Part shown: in pieces, positions 22,965-34,195 of the stretch | How positions within the stretch are numbered: the first letter of the stretch is position 1 | Layout: each line of letters begins with the position of its first letter | NCBI GenBank assembly: GCA_958510875.1 | Contig: OY294070.1 | Location: 14,933,631 to 14,997,630 of the forward strand | Direction of reading: 5' to 3' | From: Endomychus coccineus | Taxonomy: Eukaryota; Arthropoda; Insecta; Coleoptera; Endomychidae | DNA: 64,000 nucleotides | Notes under the pieces: generated by a model | What the model was told of the DNA's origin: nothing | Databases searched by the model: none | Seen by the model: only the letters and a program-made list of their open reading frames with translations | Program-made: the position numbers and the translations under genes

Positions 22965-25250
22965 CAGGGTGTCCTCGAACTGCGTGGCAAAAATAAAACC
23001 GAAGATTCTTTGATTCGAAAAAAATTTGATGAGGCTTTTTACTTTTGCCTCAAGTGTCTTGTTTACCCGGTAGAGGGCTTCAAAATTGCAAAAATAATAC
23101 AATATTTGGCAGGTGAGTTACTGTCAATAATGGCCATTTTTGAGAGTGGAGCACAGAGCCTTAGAGACCATAGAAATGGCTCAAACTTGAGGATGTAACG
23201 GGAAAATTGTCCAGAACTTTTTGTGGTCAATGTAATTCACTCGATATTTTTTATGTAGATAGCTTATCTAATTTGAAAACTTTTCTTACTCTTAGAAAAT
23301 TTTGATAAAATCAACGGATTAGCTTGAAAAAATTAATTTTCGAGTCTCTGCAATTTTGGCTTACTAATTTTACTTGATTAAAATACCTTAGTTGCCTTTG
23401 CTTTTCTAATGTCATTTTGGCATTTGAAGAATTTATTCTCAAAACTGTCAGTTTTTACTTTGCTTTCCGTAAAAATTTTATAAAATTATGGCTCAAAATT
23501 TCACTAACACTGAAATGGTTGATATGTTATTGATTTATGGACTTCGTCGTTGCAATGACCGGAGAAGGGAAAGATATCCGCATCGCAGAATTCTAAATCG
23601 GCAAACCTTCGCGAAACTGGCAAATTTGAAGCAAATCGCAGAGAAACTGGACGCAGACGGACAAGAAGGATGTTAGAGCTCGAAGAAGCGATACTGGAAG
23701 CGGTTGAAACTGAACCTGGGATAAGCACACTACGTTTGGGACTTCGTATTGGAGCCTCAAAATCATTAGTTCATAATGTACTGAAAGAAGAACTGTTGTA
23801 TCCCTATCATATTAAAACAGTTCAAGACTTATTGCCCATGGATCCAGGTCATCGGCTAGATTTCTGTCGGCTTATTGTCCAAAGACAAAACGCAAACCCC
23901 AATTTTTGTAGAAGAATTCTGTTCACGGACGAAGATACTTTCACGAGATGTGGTCTTTTTAACCTCCGTAATGAACATTTCTATGCTGATGAAAATCCTC
24001 ATGAAACGGAAGTTACATATTTTCAGAATCAAACTAAAATCAATGTTTGGGTTGGAATTGTGGATAACTTTATTATTGGCCTCACCGTTATAACCGATCG
24101 ATTGAATGGGGATAACTACTTGAACTTTTTGGAACAAAGGCTTCTTGAACTGTTGGAAGACTTGCCCTTACACATTCGTCGTGGCCTGGTTTATCCATAA
24201 TGGTGCACCTCCTCATTTCACATTAGCTGTGAGGTGACATTTGAATGCGGAATATCCAGATCGCTGGATAGGTAGAGGACACGATGCACCAGTGAACTGG
24301 CCAGCCCGCTCCCCTGATTTGACGCCCTGCGACTTCTTTCTATGGGGCGCTTTGAAGTCGAAAGTTTATGCAGCTCCAGTAAACACACGAGAGGAATTGT
24401 TGCAACGAATTAATCATGAAGCGGATTTATTGAAGAATGATCCTGAAGTACTAGCCAGAGTTCAATCCAATTTCTTGAAACGAATTAATTTGTGTATTCA
24501 GGAAAATGGACAACATTTCGAACAATTGATGCCTTAGCGATTTCCCAAAAAGTTTTGTTGTTTCTTTTAATTTAGCATTTGTTTTTCCTAAATAATCACA
24601 TCGTTTCGCCATTTCTATTGTTTTTATTATTCCTGTTTTACCGAGATATTAACCATTTCAGTGTTAGTGAAATTTTGAGCCATAATTTTATAAATTTTTT
24701 ACGGAAAGCAAAGTAAAAACTGACAGTTTTGAGAATAAATTCTCCAAAAGCCAAAATGACATTAGAAAAGCAAAGACAACTAAGGTATTTTAATGAAGTA
24801 AAATTAGTAAGCCAAAATTGCAGAGACTCGAAAATTATTCTTTTCAAGCTAATCCGTTGATTTTATCAAAATTTTCTAAGAGTAAGAAAAGTTTTCAAAT
24901 CAGATAAGCTATCTACATAAAAAATATCGAGTGAATTACATTGACCACAAAAAAGTTATGGACACTTTTCCCGTTACATCCTCAAGTTTGAGCCATTTCT
25001 ATGGTCTCTAAGGCTCTATGCTCCGCTCTCAAAAACGGCTATTATTGACAGTAACTCACTTGCCAAATATTGTAAAAGTTCCTCATCACGTTCTCAAGTT
25101 ATATCGAAAAAACAAAATTATTTTTGCAACTTTCAAGCCCTCTACCGGCTAAACAAGACATTTGAGGCAAAAGTAAAAAGGCTCATCAAATTTTTTTCGA
25201 ATCAAAGAATCTTCGGTTTTATTTTTGCCACGCAGTTCGAGGACACCCTG
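22965..25250 (+). mobile_element. Tc1/mariner-like element with long terminal inverted repeats
   Basis: The outer ends are CAGGGTGTCCTCGAACTGCG (22,965) and its reverse complement (to 25,250), flanked by TA dinucleotides at 22,963-22,964 and 25,251-25,252, the family's target-site duplication. The inverted repeats run from the ends to about 23,515 and about 24,655, roughly 0.55 and 0.6 kb, far longer than the 20-40 bp of typical mariners. The left arm lacks a block of about 43 bp present in the right arm (around 25,080-25,125). Each arm contains the first ten or so transposase codons. The whole unit is 2,286 bp, complete in structure but with a broken transposase. Confidence 0.85.
23488..24537 (+). 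pseudogene. Tc1/mariner-superfamily transposase, inactive
   Basis: This would encode a DDE/D cut-and-paste transposase. It starts at ATG 23,488 (MAQNFTNTEMVDMLLIYG), has a helix-turn-helix region (ILNRQTFAKL), then after a deletion and frame change MLELEEAILEAVETEPG (23,670). Next come LVHNVLKEELLYPYH and RRILFTDEDTF with the first catalytic Asp (about 23,920). The second catalytic block reads FIHNGAPPHF, with Asp changed to Asn at 24,199-24,201. A frame change lies just before it, near 24,187, and a TGA at 24,235. The third block, WPARSPDLTPCDFFLWG (about 24,300), is intact, with Asp as third residue. About 43 residues separate the second and third acids, longer than mariner's 34. C-terminus ENGQHFEQLMP at 24,537. 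Exact subfamily uncertain. Confidence 0.85.
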
Positions 25251-25289
25251 TATATGACCAACTTATCACATTGAGTTTTAGACCCTCGA

Positions 25290-25690
25290 AGATCTTCGGC
25301 AGGCACCAGTGGCGTGCCTGTTCTCGGCTTTCTCGAATACAAACATCACTCGAAGTTCATTTGGCAATCGGTCAGATTAAAGAGTTACGTGGAAAAAAGT
25401 TGAGCATTTATCAAATACAATGTAGTGATTGTAATGAAAAATGTATTGGCCCAACTCATCGTAATATTGATACTCGATGCAAGGAACGTGTATCTCATTT
25501 CGAAACAGGCAATTTGAAAATTCTACGTCTCCCAATTTGTATTCTTGATGCAGGTCATCCAATAAAACCACATAACATAAAACTTATAAGACAATATGGA
25601 TTTGAACGGCTTGGAGAATGTCTATATTAATCAGAATGAAGGTAATCTCATGAATTTAGATTATGGCCTCACATCATTTTCTATTTTGTA
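25290..25690 (+). pseudogene. Penelope-like element, GIY-YIG endonuclease fragment
   Basis: The readable part starts at about 25,395 with LSIYQIQCSDCNEKCIG, the Penelope version of the GIY...YIG motif (here SIY and CIG), followed by RNIDTRCKERVSHF, DAGHPI, IKLIRQYGFERLGE and, after a frame change near 25,618, INQNEGNLMNLDYG, the usual C-terminal tail of animal Penelope-like proteins. The CxxC pair is present. The reverse transcriptase part was not found to the left, where the mariner-like element ends at 25,250. A broken relic, but it shows that Penelope-like elements have populated this genome, which matters for the hammerhead-like motifs. Confidence 0.75.
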
Positions 25691-26924
25691 ACTGTTCCAA
25701 TCGAAAATAGAAAGGAAGCTTCTTCTTTGTGGAAGGCCCAATTGCTGGTTTACGCTGCTCCCTCTGCATGCCATCAGCTCAAACGATATTTTCTCTTCTC
25801 TAATCAACATTCAAATTATGTAATCGCATAAGTGAGGCGATCTCCAATGTCATCAACTATAGGGAAGGTAAGCAGTACCTCTCCTTGGAGCATCCGCCCA
25901 TGACAAACAAAGTTATTGGCTGCTCTCTAACTATTATAATAATTGATTGAATCGAATTCCAGGCAAAAAATACGTTTCAGTGTTTGATAAAAATTATTCC
26001 ATTAATCCTTTCAATTCTCAGAGTCGTTGTAGAAAGACATTGAAGACGTTATTTATTGAGTCATTTCAAGTTAGAACGAGTTTCGAAATATTGCAACTTT
26101 CCACAGAAGGATGTAATTATTAGATAAGTTTCCATGTTTCATCATAACGCCGCCTCCCGCATAAATTAGGTAACAATTCTACCGCACTTAATTCCGAATT
26201 CCTGTCATTTAATACCGTATCCACATATAAGGCCATTACTGGCCGTAATTCATTTTATTTTAGAACATATCCGTATGAAATATTAACCGGTACATCGTGT
26301 ATAATACTTTCTCCATTCTACCCGTATTACGTACGCCGCCACCATGAATACTAAGTGACCATCCGGCTAGCTTCTCTTTCTAACCCGCGCCCGCCACAAT
26401 ACCCCCTTACCACCCCGCCATCAGACAATTTTTATTAATGCCGCCATTCCCTGAAGAAAATAAATTAGGCAACGCAAGTGGCAACCTTGTTGGGTTCGAA
26501 ATCCGAAATTAAACATTAATACGTGATATATGTAGATGTTGGCAGAACTGCGTTTCAAACCCAGAACGCAACAAGTAGAATGGAGAGCAATTTTATATAA
26601 TCAAAACTTGAACTAATAACTACAGAAAAATCAATTAACGTTAATCAATTTTGTCAAATAAATCAAATAAATTTTCTTTAATATAATTAAAACATCGACT
26701 AAAGTTATTATGCATTAATCAATTCAATGGGAACCTCCATCATCAAATAAACCATTAATTTTTTTTTATTATATCTTCAATATTAACTTTAACATGTATT
26801 ATCAAATAAACCAAAAAAATATATAATAAATCAATTTATTATGAGCATGTACTATCAAATAAACCACATAGAAGAAAATCCGAAATTAAACATTAATACG
26901 TGATATATGTAGATTTTGGCGGAA
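25691..26924. other. Stretch without a recognised gene
   Basis: Region 26,120-26,480 is single-copy here, richer in CpG and contains TAATTA/ATTA cores. It might be conserved noncoding DNA (weak inference). Region 26,600-26,880 is AT-rich with repeated ATCAAATAAACC-type words (26,656, 26,745, 26,803, 26,856), a loose tandem array. Confidence 0.3.
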
Positions 26925-27055
26925 CTTCTTGGTATGTTGGTTCTTAGATAGAATGAAAATGTAATAAAAATTATCTTTTTTGACGTTTCGATAATAGTTT
27001 ATTATCTTTATCAAAATTGTTTTGTCAATTAGTGTTTCCATATTTGAGAATATGT
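26925..27055 (-). repeat. Dispersed repeat with hammerhead-like fold, minus copy
   Basis: Matches 49,505-49,640 in reverse complement over about 130 bp. Both share GGAAACACTAATTGACAAAAC. On the minus strand it reads TTGATAA, one base, GATAAT/ATTATC (a perfect 6-bp helix) and GAAACGTC (27,014-26,981). This is the layout of a hammerhead core with two changed bases in the CTGATGA box. Confidence 0.6.
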
Positions 27056-27709
27056 ACAAAAAAGTATTTTTCTTCAAAACTCAAGTTTGAAAAATGATAC
27101 CGATTACAGTTTGTAACATTTTTCACATATTTTTACGGGTAACAAAAAATATAGCCTCCTATTCAATTATTCATGGGAAATTGAATGGAAAACTAAAGTA
27201 ATCAAATAACTCCTTCTGGCTGTTTCGATTTGAATACAAAATTGAAGCAGCATTAAGCTATCCAATACCTGAAAACCAAACCAAGTTGGCTAAAATCGCC
27301 TAACACAATCTAGAGCTATCGCACTTTTTCTGCGATACGTTTCCGTTCTCCCCCCACCCGTCATTTCAAGAGTCAGGTCGAAATGTCAAAAACATACTTT
27401 TTAGAGTTTTTATAGAGACATCTAAAACCGATCCGGAAGCATTCCTTCTCTATCGACTTTATGAAGAAATTTAATTTTTCGGTTGTGACTTAAAAATGTG
27501 CCCTTCTCAGGGTCTTTTTTATCAACAATATTTTTTTCCGAAAGCTGTTAGACAAATAGTTTTCCAGATACAGCCGGTAGCCGACCTTAGTGGGACACCC
27601 GGTATATAAATATTTATTCCGACATTGGAGGAATTTTTAAACAATTTTTCCCTGAAAATGTATTGTTACAAAAAAACTCTTTTAGTTTTATTTTGCCCCT
27701 ACGTAGTGG
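27056..27709. other. Stretch holding a probable DNA-transposon end
   Basis: Near 27,588-27,603 the text TAGTGGGACACCCGGTATAT resembles the outer end of a Tc1/mariner inverted repeat (CACCC..GTA). The partner end was not found, so this is at most a solo end. No coding frame of note. Confidence 0.35.
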
Positions 27710-29347
27710 TGACAATTGTTACAATCAAAATCTTTGAGTTTAATTTATTGATTATGAATTATATTTTTATTTTATTTTAATTTTATTCCGGCTAGCTTTC
27801 TTTATTTTGTTTTGATTTGAATTTATGTTTTTTGATTTGATTTTAATTTGGTTTAATTGATTTGAATGAATATGATCTTTTTTATATTATATTATATGGA
27901 ATTAAACACAATATTTCTGTTTGAATGTTAAATGTTTCTATAATTAAATATCTATGACTCTATGTATCTCAGGTTACAAATTTACGATTTAATTTTATGT
28001 TCTAATATTTCTATGTTTTAACCTCAAAAACTATTCAATATTAATACTTGTTTACAAAGTTAGAAACGACAATCTTTCATTCTGATATACACATAACATT
28101 ACAATGTTGATATTATAAACAAACTTACTTTTAGTTTATATCCATTAATATGATTGAAAATGTGGGCAATGTTCAGTTGATTTTATCTTCTTGATGATTA
28201 TTATGATTATTCACTTTGAAACACAATGCTCTGCTTTGAGAAACTATACACACATTGTTACTTCTTTTGAAATTCAGGAACTTTTGATAAAATTGTTAAC
28301 TTGTTTTATTCTTTTAAAGATATAAACCTTCTTCAATAATATACTGGAACGTTATCGAAGACTGGCTATTATACGATGCTACTTATGAACTGATGTTATT
28401 ATAACCTTTAAAACTTTGTTCGAAGACTCAGGAACACTACTTGATTCGTAGAAATAATTTACTTGCTTCGGTTACTTTAACTTGTCGAAGCTATGGAGAC
28501 TACTTGGGTTCTCCGATGTTATCCAAAAACTAAGGTTATGGAATTATACTTGAGCTGCAGAAGATGCTTTGGATCTCTGATGTAAATGCAAACTGAACTC
28601 TTTCCTATTTCTGATTTCCGTTTATAGGAGTTACAAAGGCAAGCCAGTTGATGTTATTTTTGACCAATGAAACATTTTCTTTGCTTATCAAGGATGCTTT
28701 GGTCATTGTTGAAAACTGACATAACTCTTCATTGTTGACTGTTTGAAATTTCTAAATCGTCTCGACCAATCAGAATAGAGTATTTTATAAATTTTGAATT
28801 ATTGAAGATTTTCAAATTATTTAAAGTGATTATGCTTTCTGTTATTTGAATTAATATTGCCTACATTTTTCCACATATTTTGGTATAAGATAACCTATGA
28901 TTAGGTTCATATTAACTTGATTATTCCAATATTTATATCAAATTTGACATTTGCCATTTCTTAAATCTAATATATAATATAAATTATCAATAACATTTGT
29001 ATAACATTATAGAACTCAAATTTCCTAATTCTATCTTAAATCTATAACATATTTTAATAGTTTGTGCTATCTTATGATAGTCTGGGAATCATTTCAATTA
29101 TGATTTCTTCTTTCGTATCACTGTACGTATCCACTTTCACTGTTTTCTTGTTTACACTTCTTATTCTATTTACATTATGGTTTATTTTGTTCTACATTGT
29201 TTAATACCTTATACTATCTACAATTTAACTTTTAATAATGTTATTAATTCCATATTTTATATATTTTATTATTCTTTTCTGATTTTTAATGTTCGGTAAG
29301 TTCAATTTTTATTATTTTACGTTGTTTAGGAAATGAAATCATAACAG
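27710..29347 (-). repeat. AT-rich 1.6-kb repeat family, copy A (possible long solo LTR)
   Basis: Noncoding repeat sharing many blocks in order with 49,690-51,212 and 55,722-57,206: TTCCGGCTAGCT (27,786, not in all copies), TTATATGGAATTA, AACTTACTTTTAG-TTATATCC, TTTTTCCACATATTTTGGTATAAGATAACCTATGAT, TCGTATCACTGTACGT, and the end GGAAATGAAATCATAACA. Read on the minus strand it starts TGTTATGATTTC and ends TAACA near 27,717, just before a GTCACCACTACGTAGGGGC stretch. Ends of TGTTA and TAACA would suit a long terminal repeat, but I see no protein-coding interior and no target duplication. Similar copies could instead be a non-autonomous element. Confidence 0.65.
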
Positions 29348-30884
29348 TATGTTATTCCCCACCTTTTTATACATTTGTCTCAATTCCCAAAAAGGAAGTC
29401 CCACTTTGCGTGTAACTATTAGGGAAGTAACGTGGTTAATTGAACACATTTCATTTTTCGATGTACTAGCGACTGCTGATGTTTGGCAGATCACAACTGG
29501 GACTGTATGATATGTATGATATTCAAATAAAGCAACTCATCCAGCATGAACGATTAGGTGAAAACATCGTAAAAACTTTTTACGGGCTGATATCCGCTTG
29601 TGTACCACATAGTCCACTTAATGCACGCTTAGGCGGCAATTGGCCCCAAACGTGAGTTCTAATACCGGCACAGGAACCACGAAGATGACTCGTGCAGCCG
29701 TAAAACGAAACACTAAAACACCTGAAGAATTCATTTGACGAACTGCGTCATGTTATAAAAACTTCTTTCTAATGAAAAATTCGGCTGGCAATAGCTGCCC
29801 CCACATGCTGACGGGTGTTACGTCGTCGGTCGAGGGGAACATGGGCAAGGGGTGGTTCTAAACGAACGGCACTTTTATTGGTCTATTTTTACGATGCAAA
29901 CTTCAGATTGGTATCATTAAATGTTTGTTTAACGCCTTTTGTTGGATTGAGTTGAATTTTTGATAACTTGCGGTTAACGAGTGTTTCAATTTTTTTCTTG
30001 CACCGTCGTAAAATTATAAAAGTCTCGGTATCGACGATACTTCGATATATTGCTGTATGTTTTACAAGCACCTAACGATTGCGAATTTAAATCTTCAAGT
30101 TCCATTGCATTAGAATTAAATTAATCATAATTATTGTTATAAGTTGGGATTGATTGAAACTGCTCAACTTGAGAATTAGAAAGCAACTAGAAATAACCTC
30201 GAAGTTCCTAACTAAAAATTAATTTGGACCGAAAAACTTAGGAATGGACGATTTTAAATCAATTAATTATTATTATTATTATGAAATTATTTTCACTCAT
30301 AATCTCCCTAGTGCTTCAATTTCCGGATATTAATTCAAGGACGCGGATTCGGTAAGAAAATTTCACACCTAAAATTTATTTGAAAAAAAATTAAAAAATC
30401 TGACATGTTTCATTTCGAAACTTACTTTTGCAACAATGAAGTTGGCAGGTTCTTACATTTTGACGTTTATGCGGTGACGCATGTTTTTGTTAAACGTGAC
30501 ATAATTTTATTTTATTTTATTTGTTGTGAAAAATGATGCCAATAGATGGTTTGAATGAAACTATAATATTCCAGTTTTGGATAGTATTATTTGTGAAAAA
30601 AAATGTTCCTCTTACTTTAGTAACATAGAAGGCATCCAATTTTTCAACTCAAACATTTATCTTTGGACTACAACTAACTTAATGCTACTAAAATATAAGG
30701 AAAGTACGTTTTTGTAAAAAAAGGATAAGGATATCCGACGTCTATGGCAGTCTTTTAATGATTCGTAATAAAACATAACCACAGTCAAGTAGGGTTAGGC
30801 TTGTGATGTCAAAATCGTCTCTGCCATACGTCACGTCAACAACTATTTCTTAAACGTGCTTCTTTAGTTCACAATAATTAAATC
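29348..30884. other. Stretch without a recognised gene
   Basis: No domain-bearing frame. A (TTA)n run is at 30,267-30,281. Just upstream of the next reading frame, GACGTCTATGGCAG (about 30,738) and CTGCCATACGTCACGTC (about 30,820) form an imperfect inverted pair. Function unknown. Confidence 0.3.
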
Positions 30885-31274
30885 ATGGCAGTAAACAATC
30901 AAGAAACTAAATTTAAGCCCTATGGTGTTTGTAAATCTTGCTCTGAAATAGGGGACATTAATATGTCTCATAAAATTTTAAAGTATTTGCAATGTTTAAT
31001 GGAAGAAACTGAATTAAATCCCCATCAAGAAAACTTTTTCTCAGCTATCCAGAAGAGTTTGGAGGAAGATATCCCATCCTTTTTAAGAAAAACTAGAATT
31101 CAGCAGAACAAAATTGCTTTCAAATATTACATCTATTATATTAAACATAGACATCTGATAGAAGTGGAAAGGGAAGATAACCATTATCCTTGTTATTCTC
31201 TATTACGAAGAGAAGAGTTCCAATCAGAATTCCAAATATATTTAGCCTTAATGAAAGAAACATTTGGTAAATAA
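30885..31274 (+). CDS. Uninterrupted 129-codon frame of unknown function
   Basis: I do not recognise this protein. It starts at an ATG in a good context (AAATCATGG) and runs 129 codons to TAA with no interruption. This is unusual in a window where nearly all other coding sequence is broken. The product is hydrophilic and charged, with no signal peptide or membrane segment. It has one CKSC pair near residues 16-19, an acidic middle (QKSLEEDIPSFLRK) and an aromatic-rich stretch (FKYYIYYIKHRHLIEVERED) near residues 78-98. The predicted make-up is mostly helical. AATAAA motifs follow within about 60 bp of the stop (31,271 onward). It could be an orphan host gene, an exon, or a domain from an unidentified mobile element. 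Confidence 0.45.
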   Translation: MAVNNQETKFKPYGVCKSCSEIGDINMSHKILKYLQCLMEETELNPHQENFFSAIQKSLEEDIPSFLRKTRIQQNKIAFKYYIYYIKHRHLIEVEREDNHYPCYSLLRREEFQSEFQIYLALMKETFGK

Positions 31275-31794
31275 ATATTTGTATTTATTTAGTATTATAA
31301 AATGAATAAAAACATTAAATACCAAAATTTGACCCTGCATACTGATTTTCGGATCATATGATAGCTGTCAAGAAAAAATGTCCACTTATTAATTTTGTTC
31401 GCCTAGCTTGGCAGGAGGAGAAAAATTTCCGAAAAATTTGAAGGATGTCATTGGTAACTGTCGAAATGAAAGTGTGTGATTGGCTTAGAATGACAGGTGT
31501 GAAATTTTCAAATAAATGATCCTAACATTTTTGTTGTAATATAGTTATGAAGGTTGTAAACCTGTAATTAAAAAGAAATGTAGAATCTAAATTCACATAA
31601 TCACGAAGATTGTAAGGATCCTGGTTAAAATGGCATTAACTAGTCAGTTTGAACCCTTTAATTGCCCAACTAGCTCATTATGGAAATATCTCAAGGTCTA
31701 TCGTAATGAAACATATTGTACCTGAAGCGCCAACAGCTTTATTTATGAGATAAGAAAACAACCTCAATCAAGGATCTCCGGCATTACCATGGTG
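31275..31794. other. Spacer between the orphan frame and the LINE tail
   Basis: Contains AATAAA-type motifs just after the orphan frame and then nothing recognisable. It ends at the T-run that marks the 3' end of the reverse-strand LINE. Confidence 0.35.
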
Positions 31795-34195
31795 TTTTTT
31801 TTTTTTTTTTTGTTGTGGAGGTGAAGAAAACCCTTTATGGGGAGGCTATGAGCCTTCGAATCTCAAGGTCTACTGTGAGAGTCACCATTCCAGGCATACT
31901 CACTAAAAACTTCACCCCCTTTGTAGGCTTGTCTGGCTATTACCTCCGGTGACACTTAGGCCTGCTGGCCCATTGTATCTCGCCTATGTTTCGTTTATTT
32001 ACGATATCCACTCAAGTATTTTTGTACCTTGTACGAGTTTGTACAAGTCCTTTACAGGGTGGGAACTGTATAATTCTGGTTCGCCGTTAGGCATTCCAAA
32101 AATTGACTGTCGTTTGCGATCAAGCGCCTCGCATTTACACAGTATGTGTGTCACTGTTTCTGTATCCTTACCGCAAAGTCTGCATGTCAGGTCGCCATTG
32201 TACAGTCCCATTTTGTTTAGGTGCCCTTTTACTGGCGCATGGCCAGTCATGAGCCCTATTACGACTTTTATTTTTTCCCTATTTAGTGCTAATATTTCTG
32301 TCGTTCTTTTGTTACACTGGGCATTGATGTATTTCTTCCCATGTGCGTTTCCTGGGATTTTTTCCCAGTATTCTTTGTGGTTTTCCATGATCCAGTCTTC
32401 TACAGACCTTCGTGCTGTACGTTTTGGTACCCCCGTTGTCTGTTCTGGATCTGGAGCGTTCTCTGACCTTCTTTTTGCAAGTTCGTCGGCTTTTTCGTTA
32501 ACTGTCGTTTCCTGATATCCCGGCACCCAAAACAGCTCAACGCGATTTCGGTCTGCCAGTATGTCAATTTCTTTTTTCATGTCCATACCATACGGGATGT
32601 CACTTCCTGACTTCTCATTGCCTTAAGTGCAGCCTAACTGTCTGTCAATATGTGGATCTGCTCATCATCGATGGCTCTCCGATTGTTTTCCTTCACACAT
32701 TGGAGGATTGCATATACCTCTGCTTGGAAGACAGAGATGTGTTTACACAATGAATAGCTGAAGCCAGTCTTTGGGTTTCTTGAGTATACTCCTGCACCTG
32801 CACCTTTTTCAGTCTTAGACCCGTCTGTATACCAGATCTTTCCCTGTAGAATGTCGTTCAGGTTTGCATGTTCCCATTCAGTCCTTTCTGGTATTGATAC
32901 CTTGAATGTGTTGTTGAAAGAGTATCGCTTTGGGATGTGATCTGTTCTCATGCCTAGCACGTCCGTGGTCACGATTTTTACGTATTTTGTATTCTGAAAG
33001 CACCAAGCCTGGCCTCTCCTTGGATTACCAATTGGAGGGGAGGCAATCCCAGTAGTGTTTCCATTGCTGCATTGGGCGTAGATTTCATAACCCCTGTGAT
33101 CCCAAGACATGCAAGTCTCTGGACCTTGGTCAGTCTCGTCATGGTCCCTCTTTGTTGTGTTTTAGGCCACCATACCAAAGAGGCGTATGTTATTGCGGGT
33201 TCAACCACCATGTTGTACAACCAGTAGAGCATGTTCGGTCGTAACCCCCATTTTTTCCCGAAGGAGCGTCTGGCCACATATAATGAGGTCTCCGCTTTTT
33301 TGATTACTTTTCCCAGATGTTGGTTCCAAGTCAATTTCGAGTCTAGTATCACCTCGAGATATTTGACTTCCCCTTTTATCTGTACGGTTTCTCCTCGAAT
33401 CTTCAGAGGTCCCAAGACCTCTGTTTTGCGTTTACGAGTGAATGCTACTATGGTGGCTTTGTGGGGACTGATAATCAGTCCGTCTGAATCCGTCCATGTT
33501 GTCACCAGGTTCAGAGCCTTTTGCATTTGATCTCTGACCGTGGAGTTATATTTTCCTTGGACCATGGCCACTACGTCGTCGGCATATCCAAGGGTTCTGT
33601 ATCCTTTCTCCTGGAGGGTTCTCAGTAGCCCGTCCACGACCAGGTTCCATAGGAGCGGAGAAAGTACTCCGCCCTGCGGGCATCCTCTGGCCGCTCGGGC
33701 TACTACGGTCTCCTCCATTATGGTTGCATGTATCATCCTGTTCCTCAGCATTGAGTCTATCTAGGCCACACATGGTTCCTCAATTCCTCTGTGTTTGAGG
33801 GACCTGATGATTGAATCAATTGAAGTGTTGTCAAAAGCTCCTTCTATGTCTAGGAAAGCCGATAGGAGGATTTCTTTATTTTCCAGCGTTTCTTCCACCC
33901 TTTTTACAAGTTGATGGAGTGCTGTTTCTGTTGAACAGCCAGTCTTGTAGGCATATTGGTCGCGGTGCACTGGTTTTTCTACCAGTACACCGTCCCTTAT
34001 GTGTCTATCTACTAGCTTTTCTAGAGTCTTGAGTTCGAATGACATAAGACTAATCGGTCTTAGGGATAAAAGTAACCCTAATATTTCTCCATGATTCCGG
34101 AATATACCCTAGAGCCAGGCTGGCTCTGAGTACATTGCAGAGCCTGATCTGCAGTAGTTCTGGCCCCTTCTGCAGCAGTACTGCCATGATGTTAG
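31795..34195 (-). mobile_element. R1/LOA-like LINE with RNase H, 5'-truncated
   Basis: A non-LTR retrotransposon on the minus strand. The 17-T run at 31,795-31,811 is its poly(A) tail. The coding part runs from about 34,195 to the stop at 31,999. Reverse transcriptase: KTLEKLVDRHIRDG, DIEGAFDN, RGCPQGGVLSPLLWN, GYADDVVAM (both Asp kept, about 33,580). RNase H: WYTDGSKTEKGAGAGVYS, FQAEVYAIL, ILTDS, VPGYQETTVNEKADELAK, where the family's His is Tyr. A C-terminal zinc motif follows, CRLCGKDTETVTHILCKC. Lesions: TAG for Trp near 33,762, TAG for Gln near 32,633, a frame change near 32,985 and another near 34,045. The endonuclease is missing. A recent but dead insertion. Confidence 0.88.

Noticed and set aside
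31949..32515. 188-codon plus-strand frame
   Set aside because: It is the antisense shadow of the RNase H and zinc-motif region of the minus-strand LINE.
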